From Planctomycetota bacterium (lineage in GTDB: Bacteria > Planctomycetota > SZUA-567 > H5-PLA8): a DNA stretch of 64,000 nucleotides. Shown here in pieces: positions 1 through 6,746 of this stretch. How positions within the stretch are numbered: position 1 is the first letter of the stretch; every line of letters starts with the position of its first letter. A program made the translations under genes and the position numbers. Location: the NCBI GenBank assembly GCA_027493525.1, contig JAOSKN010000002.1, positions 410,288 to 474,287 on the forward strand. Reading direction: 5' to 3'. The notes under the pieces were generated by a model. It saw nothing but the letters and a program-made list of their open reading frames with translations. It searched no databases and was not told the origin of the DNA.

Positions 1-1
1 C

Positions 2-178
2 GGTCGGCGCCGAGTCGGCTCCACCGACGCGCAGCGCCGTGCGATTTTCGCGCTTTGCCGCGAGCAGGGCATCGAGATGGCCGACGTACTCGCCGATTTC
101 AATGTCACCGATGCCCGCGACCTGAGTGTCATGGATGCGTCGAAGTTGATCGATGACCTGAAGGCGCGCATCGCCTGA
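2..178 (+). CDS. Partial CDS, C-terminal end of a probable DNA-metabolism protein
   Basis: The reading frame is open from the window edge to a TGA at 176-178 and encodes the last 58 residues of a protein. The tail contains TDAQRRAIFALCREQG followed by two short helices ending in a SKLIDDLKARIA-type stretch. Similar small helical tails (T-x-A/K-Q-x-x-A-I-x-A-I, then an L-S-x-x-x-A-S-x-L-I-D-x-L motif) are familiar at the C-terminus of phage and plasmid annealing or ssDNA-associated proteins, so a recombination role beside the nuclease at 253 is plausible. That is inference; the catalytic part lies outside the window. Confidence 0.55.
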   Translation, partial: GRRRVGSTDAQRRAIFALCREQGIEMADVLADFNVTDARDLSVMDASKLIDDLKARIA

Positions 179-252
179 ACCCTCCATCGCTCCTTGCTTC
201 TCGACTTCTCTCCGCCCTTATCACACTGCCCAATAGCTAAAGGAGGAACCTA

Positions 253-1095
253 ATGCCGATTCACACGGCAGCCGCGCTGCCGTCCATCCGGGCGGCGGCC
301 GGCCAGCTCGACCATCTCTCATGGTCGGGCATCACGACCTACAACCAATGCCCGAAGCGGTTCAATTTCCGCTATCTCGAAGCGGCTCCGGAGGAGCGCA
401 AGTCGGCCGCCCTGATCTTCGGGGGCGCATTCCATCGCGCCGCCGAAGCTGTTTTCCAGGCGCGGTTGGAAGGCCGGGCGCTACCCGACCTGAACACGCT
501 GATGGCAACCTACACCACCGCGTGGAAGGAGGAGGCCGATCAAGCCCCGGAGATCGTCTACGCCAAGGGCGACGACGAGATGACCTTGGCCGACCTGGCC
601 GGCCGCATGATCGCGGCATTCGTCGAACACGCACACCAGGAAGCCGTCGCCAACCCGCAACGCCGCATTCTGGCGCTCGAACACGCCGACCGGTTCCGGC
701 TGCTGCCGGAGACGCCGCCGCTGGAGGCCCGGCTGGATGTGTTGGAACTCGACGGCGAATGCCTTTTGGTGACGGAGATCAAGACGAGCAAGAGCCGGTG
801 GAACGACCAGAAGGTTGCCGAAGCTCTTCCGCAACTCGTGGTATACGCCCATGCCCTGCTGCCGCTCCTGCGCGATGTGGGCGCGAAGCGCATTCGGCCG
901 ACCTTCTTGATCGTCACAAAAGCGAAAAAGCCGGTCGTCCAGGTGATCGAGCCGCTGGCCAGCCAGAGGGATGTGCTGCGCCTGCGCGAGCAGGTCGCAG
1001 ATGTCTGGAAGGGCGTCCGTGCCGGCGTGTTTCCGGCTCGTGAAGGCTGGTGGTGCGGAGCCTGCCCGTTCCGCACCTCCTGCCAGGGAAGGTGA
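253..1095 (+). CDS. PD-(D/E)XK nuclease of the RecB/Cas4 type with probable Fe-S cluster
   Basis: The protein has 280 residues. An early YNQCPKRFNFRYL motif (Cys33) and a C-terminal CGACPFRTSC (Cys268, Cys271, Cys277) give the four cysteines that hold a 4Fe-4S cluster in Cas4, AddB and related nucleases. GGAFHRAAEA supplies the motif with the conserved His. The acidic-x-Lys core is seen as RLDVLELD followed by VTEIKTSKS around residues 160-180. Such enzymes resect DNA ends with 5'-3' or 3'-5' polarity. The start is fixed by AAAGGAGG about 7 nt before the ATG. There is no cas1/cas2 or CRISPR array nearby, so an adaptation role is not supported; recombination or replication of the element is more likely. 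The next gene starts 3 nt downstream, indicating an operon. Confidence 0.85.
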   Translation: MPIHTAAALPSIRAAAGQLDHLSWSGITTYNQCPKRFNFRYLEAAPEERKSAALIFGGAFHRAAEAVFQARLEGRALPDLNTLMATYTTAWKEEADQAPEIVYAKGDDEMTLADLAGRMIAAFVEHAHQEAVANPQRRILALEHADRFRLLPETPPLEARLDVLELDGECLLVTEIKTSKSRWNDQKVAEALPQLVVYAHALLPLLRDVGAKRIRPTFLIVTKAKKPVVQVIEPLASQRDVLRLREQVADVWKGVRAGVFPAREGWWCGACPFRTSCQGR

Positions 1096-1098
1096 GCC

Positions 1099-1467
1099 GT
1101 GACACTATGGCACAATCTGTGGGAAGCGGTGAAGGCCGTGCTTCCTGATGCAAGACACGTAACGGGCGCATGCCTTCGAGAGGTGGCCGATCCGACGCTG
1201 GAGCGCGCCGAGGCGCGCGCCAGAGCGCTCCTGGACCACGCCGCCGAGCATGAGCACGCCCTGTTGGAAGACGGAGAAGCCCGCGCGCATCGAGTGGTCG
1301 AAGACGTGGACCATCGCCTGTCCGTGCAGCGCGAGCAGTGGTTGGATCGAACCGAAAAGATCACGCGCCGGTTCGTATTGCGCGTGCTCCTGGTTGGGCT
1401 CGTCCTGGTCGGCGCAGCAGGCGCCGTAACCGTCATCGTCGTCTGGGCCAGCCAGCACGTGAAGTAG
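1099..1467 (+). CDS. Small membrane-anchored coiled-coil protein, unknown
   Basis: The protein has 122 residues and starts at a GTG only 3 nt after the nuclease stop, so it is probably translationally coupled. Residues about 30-90 are Glu/Arg/Ala rich and would form one or two long helices. Residues about 96-116 (RVLLVGLVLVGAAGAVTVIV) form a single hydrophobic segment near the C-terminus, giving a tail-anchored layout with the helical part in the cytoplasm. I do not recognise a family. Its position between a nuclease and a small helical protein suggests an accessory role in the element. Confidence 0.6.
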   Translation: MTLWHNLWEAVKAVLPDARHVTGACLREVADPTLERAEARARALLDHAAEHEHALLEDGEARAHRVVEDVDHRLSVQREQWLDRTEKITRRFVLRVLLVGLVLVGAAGAVTVIVVWASQHVK

Positions 1468-1550
1468 GTCCCCGAACAATCCCGTACTCGTCTGGCTCCG
1501 CGCCCTGTGGCGCGGGCATCCTCGTTTACATCCACGCACAGGAGAACGCC

Positions 1551-1772
1551 ATGCAGGCCGAACTGCTCGAACACGTAGAACCGTCGCGCCGAGACCGGCT
1601 GTACCGCGAGATCAAGCGGATCGTCGATGAAGTGGAAGCGGTGGACCGCGCACTGGAACCCATCGGCGAAGCGATGGCGGTAGACGAAGCCCTCGGCGAG
1701 ATCACGGACCTGATCCTGGACGAACTGCGTCACGGCAAGCGCAAGAGCCGCAGGATGGCCGTCGCTGCGTAA
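1551..1772 (+). CDS. Small helical protein, unknown
   Basis: The protein has 73 residues. ATG 1551 has an AGGAGA ribosome site 5-6 nt upstream, which decides against the longer open frame that begins further left. The sequence is almost entirely charged helix (DRLYREIKRIVDEVEAVDRAL) with a basic tail (GKRKSRRM), which could bind nucleic acid. No family is recognised. It lies in the same direction as the genes on both sides with short spacers. Confidence 0.55.
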   Translation: MQAELLEHVEPSRRDRLYREIKRIVDEVEAVDRALEPIGEAMAVDEALGEITDLILDELRHGKRKSRRMAVAA

Positions 1773-1787
1773 TCCATCCCTTCCTAA

Positions 1788-1934
1788 AAGGCCGCTCGCA
1801 AGCCTTTCGGCATCACAAGCCGTGCCAACGGCACGGTGGCGCAGCGCTACATCGGTTCCGGGCCGGTGAAGATGCTCTGCGGCGAGCGGCTTTCCTATTC
1901 ACGCTGCAAACTCCAATCCCCCCACACCTTTTGA
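1788..1934 (+). pseudogene. Possible 3' remnant of a small element gene
   Basis: The frame from 1788 to TGA 1932-1934 is open for 48 codons but has a stop directly upstream (TAA 1785-1787) and no usable early start. It encodes ITSRANGTVAQRYIGSGPV and then a Cys-containing tail. The R-x-N-G-x-V-x-x-x-Y-I-G-S-G-P pattern resembles the start of small proteins common on plasmids and islands, which suggests a gene remnant. The same DNA can fold: GCCGCTCGC (1791-1799) pairs with 1882-1890 and encloses a perfect stem CCGTGCC/GGCACGG (1820-1836). I cannot decide between a decayed gene and a structured RNA. Confidence 0.3.
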
Positions 1935-1945
1935 AAGGAAGATTC

Positions 1946-3019
1946 ATGCCGAGAATAAGCACCACGCTCTTCTATAAGGAAGGGAACAGCGACAAGGTTT
2001 ACCGTGCCGCCATCGAAGAACGCGCCGACGGATTTGTGGTCAACTTCGCCTTCGGTCGGCGCGGCAGCACGCTCCAGACCGGCACGAAAACGAACGCGCC
2101 GGTTCCGTTCGACCAGGCGAAGAAGATCTACGACAAGCTGGTGAAGTCGAAGACGGCGAAGGGCTACACGCCTGGCGAAGACGGAGCACCCTACGTCGGG
2201 ACTGTCGATGCCGAGCGCAACACTGGATTGCGCCCCCAACTCCTGAACCCGATCACCGAGGCCGAAGTCGAGCGCTACCTCAAGGACGAGGCATTCTGGC
2301 TCCAGGAAAAGAAGGACGGACGGCGCATCCTGGTCCGCAAGGCCGGAGGCGAAGTTACTGGAATCAACCGGCGCGGATTGACGGTGGGCCTGCCCGAGAC
2401 CATCGTCCAAGCTGCGCGCGCGTTGCGCTCTGACTTCGTGATCGACGGGGAAGCGGTCGGCGACCGGCTGCATACCTTCGACTGTCTACAGCGGGGCAAT
2501 TCGCCGCTGGAGAAGCTGGCGTACCGAGACCGCTGGCGCATCTTACTCGAACTGGCCGGCGGGCGAGGCGGGGCAATTGAGGTCTTGCCGACGGCGGCGG
2601 CGACCGGCGACAAGAGGGATCTGCTCCGGTTCCTGCGGGAACGGAAGGCCGAGGGAGTTGTCCTGAAGGATCGTAATGCGCCGTACACGCCTGGACGGCC
2701 GGCCAGTGGTGGTCCACAACTCAAGCTGAAGTTCTATGCCACGGCCTCCTGCATTGTCGCGCCGGGGCGCAACGGCAAGCGTAGCGTCGGCTTGGAACTC
2801 CTGGACGGACTCAAGCTCGTATCCGTCGGCAACGTGACGATCCCACCGAAGACATCAATTCCCCGGCCGGGTCAAGTAATCGAGGTTCGCTACCTCTACG
2901 CACACAGGGGCGGTGCTCTGTACCAGCCTGCATTCCAGGGGCGCCGCACAGACATCCTAACGGCGGACTGCAAGCTGACGCAGCTCAAGTATCGGAATCA
3001 GGACACAGAGGATGCGTAG
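1946..3019 (+). CDS. WGR-domain ATP-dependent DNA ligase
   Basis: Residues 1-75 form a WGR domain (NSDKVYRAAIEE, FGRRGSTLQTGTKT), a nucleic-acid-binding module also known from PARPs. From about residue 110 comes an ATP-dependent ligase adenylation domain. Its motifs are all visible: KKDGRR (motif I, the AMP-accepting Lys), FVIDGEAV (III), EGVVLKD (IV) and LKLKFY (V), followed by an OB-like C-terminal part with LVSVGNVTIP. The length, about 357 residues, suits a minimal ligase. AAAGGAAG upstream of ATG 1946 fixes the start, discarding five codons of open frame before it. It should seal nicks during element repair, replication or integration. It is a separate enzyme from the NAD-dependent LigA expected on the chromosome. 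WGR-ligase fusion is known in bacteria but uncommon. Confidence 0.85.
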   Translation: MPRISTTLFYKEGNSDKVYRAAIEERADGFVVNFAFGRRGSTLQTGTKTNAPVPFDQAKKIYDKLVKSKTAKGYTPGEDGAPYVGTVDAERNTGLRPQLLNPITEAEVERYLKDEAFWLQEKKDGRRILVRKAGGEVTGINRRGLTVGLPETIVQAARALRSDFVIDGEAVGDRLHTFDCLQRGNSPLEKLAYRDRWRILLELAGGRGGAIEVLPTAAATGDKRDLLRFLRERKAEGVVLKDRNAPYTPGRPASGGPQLKLKFYATASCIVAPGRNGKRSVGLELLDGLKLVSVGNVTIPPKTSIPRPGQVIEVRYLYAHRGGALYQPAFQGRRTDILTADCKLTQLKYRNQDTEDA

Positions 3020-3065
3020 GCAATGCCCTGTTCTTCAGTACGAGGACTTCGGGTAATATGCACTC

Positions 3066-3587
3066 ATGAGGAAAAGGCTTCGGAAACCAACGCGTGAAGA
3101 AACTGCACACCACGAAGCTGGCCATTCCGTAATCAAACTAATGCTCGGCTTGCACATAGAAAGGGTCACCATTGTACAACGAGGCCAAACTTATGGGATG
3201 GCGGTCGGCCCTTCACCGTTGCATTACAACCACATGAACCGGCGTGAATTGAAGAGAGTCGTCAGGGACGAAATCATAGGGTGCTACGCCGGATTCGAGG
3301 CCGAAAGGCACTATTCACCTAGTGCTGAGGCTTTCTATAGCCAAGAAGACAACGACACTGCCTTTGAACTTTCAAGGCAGTACGAAGTCCTTCCCAATGG
3401 TTGCGACTATGTCGGAAGTAACATGCACCGGAATTATCTTGAGAGCCTCCGATCAATAGCTCTGCGGTTGGTAAGAAGACATTGGCCGATAATTGAATCT
3501 GTCGCAACACATCTATTGGCAAAGGGCACCTTATCTGAAGACGAAATTCGTTCACTGGTCAAAAACCGCCCAAGTCCTTCCTCGTAG
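3066..3587 (+). CDS. Free-standing M41 (FtsH-type) metalloprotease domain
   Basis: The protein has 173 residues. HHEAGHSVIK gives the HExxH zinc site, and EDNDTAFELSRQY matches the ND-x-x-x-A-T/F-x-x-A/S-R helix that provides the third (Asp) zinc ligand in FtsH. The FtsH AAA+ and membrane domains are absent, so the protein cannot unfold substrates itself and would need small or unfolded targets or a partner ATPase. The DNA is clearly richer in A/T and uses different codons from its neighbours, a sign of separate acquisition. Stand-alone M41-like domains occur in mobile elements; their substrates are unknown to me. Confidence 0.75.
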   Translation: MRKRLRKPTREETAHHEAGHSVIKLMLGLHIERVTIVQRGQTYGMAVGPSPLHYNHMNRRELKRVVRDEIIGCYAGFEAERHYSPSAEAFYSQEDNDTAFELSRQYEVLPNGCDYVGSNMHRNYLESLRSIALRLVRRHWPIIESVATHLLAKGTLSEDEIRSLVKNRPSPSS

Positions 3588-3653
3588 TTCGCCTTCATCG
3601 CTTTTTCCATTGTCGGACTAGTCCCACAAAATCCCTTCAAGGAGGAAAAATCC

Positions 3654-4409
3654 ATGTTGATGCTGTCCAAAGCTCAGGAAGTCTCGCGCCACGATCTCGG
3701 CGCGATCCGCACCCCGGCCCCGACCGACACCTGGCGTCCGGTGCCACACCTTGAGGTCGTCGAGACTTTGCTGCACCGCGCCGAGGCCAAGGGCCTGCGC
3801 GTCACCAGCGAACGGTATGCGGTACTCGACGGCGCGCTGTACCCGCAACCCGGCGTGCAGGTCAACCTGAAGGGCGCGAGACTCTTCGGGTCGCTCGACT
3901 TCGCCCCGATCCAGGGCCTGCGGTTCCCACCTGGCTGCATGCCCTCCGCCGGCATCCGCAACAGCCACGACAAGAGCTTCGCGCTCTCGATCCTGTCCGG
4001 CGCGCGCGTGCTGGTCTGCGCGAACGGCGTGTTGAGCGCGGAGCACGTGATCAGCCGGAAGCACACCAGCGGTCTCGAACTGCGCTTGGAGGTGGACCGG
4101 GCGCTCGACGCCTTCATCGAGAGCACATCGCAGTTCCACGCCACGTACGAGCGGCTCCGGGGCAAGAGCTTGACCAAGGCCCGCTCGCACCACCTCGTCG
4201 TCGAGTTGGCCCGCGCCGGGGCGATCTCGTCGTCGGACATCCTGCCCGTGGTCCAGGAGTTCGAGCAGCCGCGCCATCCCGAGTTCAGGGACCGCAATGG
4301 GTGGACCCTTTATCAGGCCGCGACCGAGCGCATGAAGCAGCAGTCGCCGGCGCGGCAGGTGGACGGTTTCAAGGCGCTGAACTCGGTGCTGCTGGCGCTG
4401 GTGAACTGA
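3654..4409 (+). CDS. DUF932 family element protein
   Basis: The protein has 251 residues. The pattern TDTWRPVPHLEVVETLLHRA, then LYPQPGVQ, SAGIRNSHDKSFALSILSGARVLVCANGV and a C-terminal NGWTLYQAATERMKQ segment is that of the DUF932 / phage-plasmid-like family often found beside annealing proteins and RecB-like nucleases on plasmids. The biochemical role of the family is not established. GGAGG at about 8 nt before ATG 3654 supports the start. A strong hairpin terminator follows directly, so this gene ends a transcription unit. Confidence 0.8.
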   Translation: MLMLSKAQEVSRHDLGAIRTPAPTDTWRPVPHLEVVETLLHRAEAKGLRVTSERYAVLDGALYPQPGVQVNLKGARLFGSLDFAPIQGLRFPPGCMPSAGIRNSHDKSFALSILSGARVLVCANGVLSAEHVISRKHTSGLELRLEVDRALDAFIESTSQFHATYERLRGKSLTKARSHHLVVELARAGAISSSDILPVVQEFEQPRHPEFRDRNGWTLYQAATERMKQQSPARQVDGFKALNSVLLALVN

Positions 4410-4414
4410 GCCGG

Positions 4415-4448
4415 GGGCCGCGCCGTGCCAGACGGCGCGGCCCTTTCT
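4415..4448 (+). terminator. Intrinsic terminator after the DUF932 gene
   Basis: A perfect 12-bp GC stem (4415-4426 with 4432-4443, loop of 5) is followed by a short T-rich run. It starts only a few bases after the DUF932 stop codon. Confidence 0.8.
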
Positions 4449-4470
4449 CTAACCTCAACGCAAGGAGAAC

Positions 4471-4581
4471 ATCACGAAGAAATGGCTACGCAGGGTCGTC
4501 GCCGGCGCCTTGATCGCGGCGGCTCGTTCCATCGCCGGACACGTGCTGCGCGGGGGGCTTCGGAAGCGGGGCCGGCGATAA
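4471..4581 (+). CDS. Possible 36-residue basic peptide with a non-standard start
   Basis: An AAGGAG sequence at 4463-4468 sits at ideal distance from 4471, but the codon there is ATC, not ATG/GTG/TTG. From it runs a 36-residue frame to TAA 4579-4581 encoding a short hydrophobic helix (VVAGALIAAARSIAGHVL) between basic ends (TKKWLRR, RKRGRR), the look of a small membrane-active peptide. ATC starts are very rare, so either the base is wrong, the gene is dead, or the frame is chance. Confidence 0.25.
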   Translation: MTKKWLRRVVAGALIAAARSIAGHVLRGGLRKRGRR

Positions 4582-4667
4582 CGGACCGCACACCCGGGAC
4601 TATTTTTTCTGCTGCCGGATTCGATAGGATTGTGCCTGGAATTGTGCCCCGTCCTGGAGGGCCGGTA

Positions 4668-5195
4668 ATGGCCGATGCTAACGAATCCGAACCGGATAAG
4701 GCCAGCGACGAGTCCCTCGCCGATGTCCTTTTGAAGCTGGCCCAAGCTGGGGACCTCAGCCGTATCCCCCATATCCTGGCCGGGCGCGGCGTGCTGGCCT
4801 ATGAGCCGAGAGATCACCAAGCGATCATCCGGAAATGCATCGCGGCCTGCGCCCAGGCCGGCACGCCGCACCTGGCCGACGCCTTGATCCAGAGCATGCT
4901 GGCGTTCGATGCAGGACTCCTGCTGCGGGCACAGACCAGGGCTCTGTACCAGATGAAGCGCGCCGATGCCGAATCCGGGCCTACGGTAGGCCCGTTGCCC
5001 AAAGAGTGCGTGGAGGAGATCGAGCGGGTCGCCCGGATCGAAGAGCGGATCGTGTACTTGGCCCAGTCCTACCGCAAAGTCCAATGCTCGCTGCCCCCGG
5101 CTGGCCGTGGCGGCAAGAGCAAGGGTGGCGGCCAAGTGCTCCGGATCGCCGACTATCTGGAAGACGACGAGGCCCCGGCATCGGGCGGCGAGTAG
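4668..5195 (+). CDS. Helical element protein, unknown
   Basis: The protein has 175 residues. ATG 4668 is preceded by CTGGAGG at about 8 nt; the frame is open much further upstream but that part crosses the terminator and has no good start. The sequence is mostly alpha-helical with an ADVLLKLAQAGDLSRIPHILAGRGVLAYEP region and a Gly/Lys-rich linker (GRGGKSKGGG) near the end. No catalytic motif is recognised. The next gene follows 2 nt after the stop, so the pair is probably co-expressed. Confidence 0.6.
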   Translation: MADANESEPDKASDESLADVLLKLAQAGDLSRIPHILAGRGVLAYEPRDHQAIIRKCIAACAQAGTPHLADALIQSMLAFDAGLLLRAQTRALYQMKRADAESGPTVGPLPKECVEEIERVARIEERIVYLAQSYRKVQCSLPPAGRGGKSKGGGQVLRIADYLEDDEAPASGGE

Positions 5196-5197
5196 CC

Positions 5198-5728
5198 ATG
5201 CAGCCCGCCGCTCACCAGCAGTGGACAGAGGCGGAACTGAAGGCCCGCATCCCACCGGATTACCTGCAGAAGTTGCATGACCTGCGCCCAATCCTGGAAA
5301 AGCAAGGGACCGTGCTGATCCGCCACGGTCAGGATCGACGACAAGCGTTTTACCTACGATACCGCGAGAAAGTTCCCGACGGACGTTGGGTCCACCGGGC
5401 CATCGCCATGGGCGGCTGGGATTCCGGTCCATACGCGCGGCTGATTATTAAGAAATGGCGTGCCGAACGACGGGAAGCGCGTGCCGCCGAACTGGCATCG
5501 CAGGCCGAAGCCGCGCGGATAGCGCGCCTGGAGGACCGGGCCCGCCGAGTCGAGCGCCGGTTGCTCCGCAAGATCCTGCCGGGCGGGCGATTGTTCCGAC
5601 GCAACGCGATGAAGGCGTTCGACGAAGCGGTCGGTAAGAGCCCGCTGCAAGCGCTCGGATTCCTTCACGGCATCGATTCCATGCAGCCGGCACGGCCCGG
5701 CCGTCCCAGAAGGGGAAGACTCTGGTAA
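5198..5728 (+). CDS. Basic helical element protein, unknown
   Basis: The protein has 176 residues and starts 2 nt after the upstream stop, so coupled translation is likely. A segment around residues 38-75 (RQAFYLRYREKV, then WVHRAIAMGG) resembles the small beta-sheet found near the start of tyrosine-recombinase-associated or plasmid proteins that read a sequence-repetition motif. It is followed by a long Arg/Ala helix (residues about 80-130) and a basic tail. This suggests DNA binding, but I do not recognise a named family. Confidence 0.55.
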   Translation: MQPAAHQQWTEAELKARIPPDYLQKLHDLRPILEKQGTVLIRHGQDRRQAFYLRYREKVPDGRWVHRAIAMGGWDSGPYARLIIKKWRAERREARAAELASQAEAARIARLEDRARRVERRLLRKILPGGRLFRRNAMKAFDEAVGKSPLQALGFLHGIDSMQPARPGRPRRGRLW

Positions 5729-5885
5729 GGCGCCGCGAGCGCACACACGAAGCACCCTGCCGGCATAGTTTCCAAATCCCCAAGTAGGCCCAATTCCACT
5801 GATGTGCATTTGCCCCGCAATCCGGGGCCGTCCTATTCCCCCGCATCTGTTCGATCTCACCCCTTGAACTGGAGGAGGTCCCGTC

Positions 5886-6146
5886 ATGCCCAAGAAGAGG
5901 GCTCCAACACCCGGCTCCCGCAGCGGGCTCCTATGCCCCCAATGCGGCAATGCCGTTTTCTGGTCGCTGTACCGCGTCGTCATCCGGGTCGAACATCTGC
6001 AACAGACTGGCCCCCGAACCTGGCGCAGTACCGGGGCCGAAAAGAAGCGATTCGATCTGCCCCTCGACTTGTGCCTGGTCTGCGAGTCGTGCGGATACCC
6101 CTCGCCGGTGCCTGCTCGAATGCCGCGGAAACCCAAGCGATCATGA
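5886..6146 (+). CDS. Small zinc-ribbon protein
   Basis: The protein has 86 residues, with two CxxC pairs: LCPQCGN near residue 17 and LVCESCGY near residue 70. They are spaced to bind one zinc ion in a ribbon fold. The N- and C-termini are basic (PKKRAP, RKPKRS), consistent with nucleic-acid binding. GGAGGAGGTC lies just before ATG 5886. The partner and function are unknown. Confidence 0.6.
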   Translation: MPKKRAPTPGSRSGLLCPQCGNAVFWSLYRVVIRVEHLQQTGPRTWRSTGAEKKRFDLPLDLCLVCESCGYPSPVPARMPRKPKRS

Positions 6147-6466
6147 TGTCGCCAGGCCGACAGGTTGACAACCCAGCCTAAGAGGGCTAGCCTGAAGGTG
6201 TTCTTCGGGTCGGAGGTAACGTATCGAGATAGCACTGCGATTCCCTTCCAGCCGGGTGTCGTCCCGGCTACGTAGGCCGATCAGGCCGAACTCCATCTCA
6301 ATCTGAGTTGGTTCTGCAGGTTCCCGCCACCCGAAGTGGCGCATAAGTCCCCAAGTCAAGGTGGCTACCCCGTCGTGACCGACGGCGTGTTGCATCGGCG
6401 TTCGTAGTGCCCAAAGGCCGCGCCACCCGAGGTCTTTGGAGGGAACCGCGCAATGGATACTCAAAA
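6147..6466. other. Gene-free 320 bp before the excision/integration genes
   Basis: There is no convincing gene. Several short inverted repeats are present: CCGGG/CCCGG near 6259-6274, GCCAC/GTGGC near 6328-6342, and CCGTC/GACGG near 6370-6386. This is the natural place for promoter, operator or recombination-directionality sites for the excisionase and integrase. A 21-codon frame (6453-6518) with a GGAGGG site 8 nt upstream overlaps the start of the next gene and might act as a leader peptide. Confidence 0.35.
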
Positions 6467-6721
6467 ATGGAGAAGCAGACGAGTTCGCAAGAACCTCAAC
6501 CCACACCGGAAAATGTAAGACCTGCTTTACCCCCCGCCGGCAATGGCGAATTGGCTGTCAGTCTAGTCGCAGCGGCGCAGATGCTTGGCGTCTGCAAGCG
6601 CACACTCGAACGCGAACGGGATCGCGGGCGCCTGAAATGCCTGCGCATCGGGCGGCACTGGAAGGTGCGCGTGGCCGAGTTGCACGCATACCTCCGGCGC
6701 TGCGAAGCCGAAGAGGGTTAA
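6467..6721 (+). CDS. Excisionase-like helix-turn-helix protein
   Basis: The protein has about 84 residues. The core LVAAAQMLGVCKRTLERERD is the first part of a MerR/excisionase-type winged helix (HTH_17), continuing with the recognition and wing segment LRIGRHWKVRVAELHAYL. Such proteins bend attachment-site DNA to favour excision and often control the integrase gene. The position directly before the integrase fits this. The start is uncertain: GTG 6407 is in frame, but ATG 6467 gives the usual short N-tail. The only good ribosome site (6437-6444) serves an overlapping out-of-frame ATG at 6453. Confidence 0.7.
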   Translation: MEKQTSSQEPQPTPENVRPALPPAGNGELAVSLVAAAQMLGVCKRTLERERDRGRLKCLRIGRHWKVRVAELHAYLRRCEAEEG

Positions 6722-6746
6722 CCGGAATTGAAGATGGGAGTCGAAT

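Noticed and set aside
253..1095. A CRISPR adaptation gene (cas4)
   Set aside because: No cas1, cas2 or array is near; the neighbours are plasmid-type genes. RecB-like nuclease with Fe-S cysteines is the safer call.
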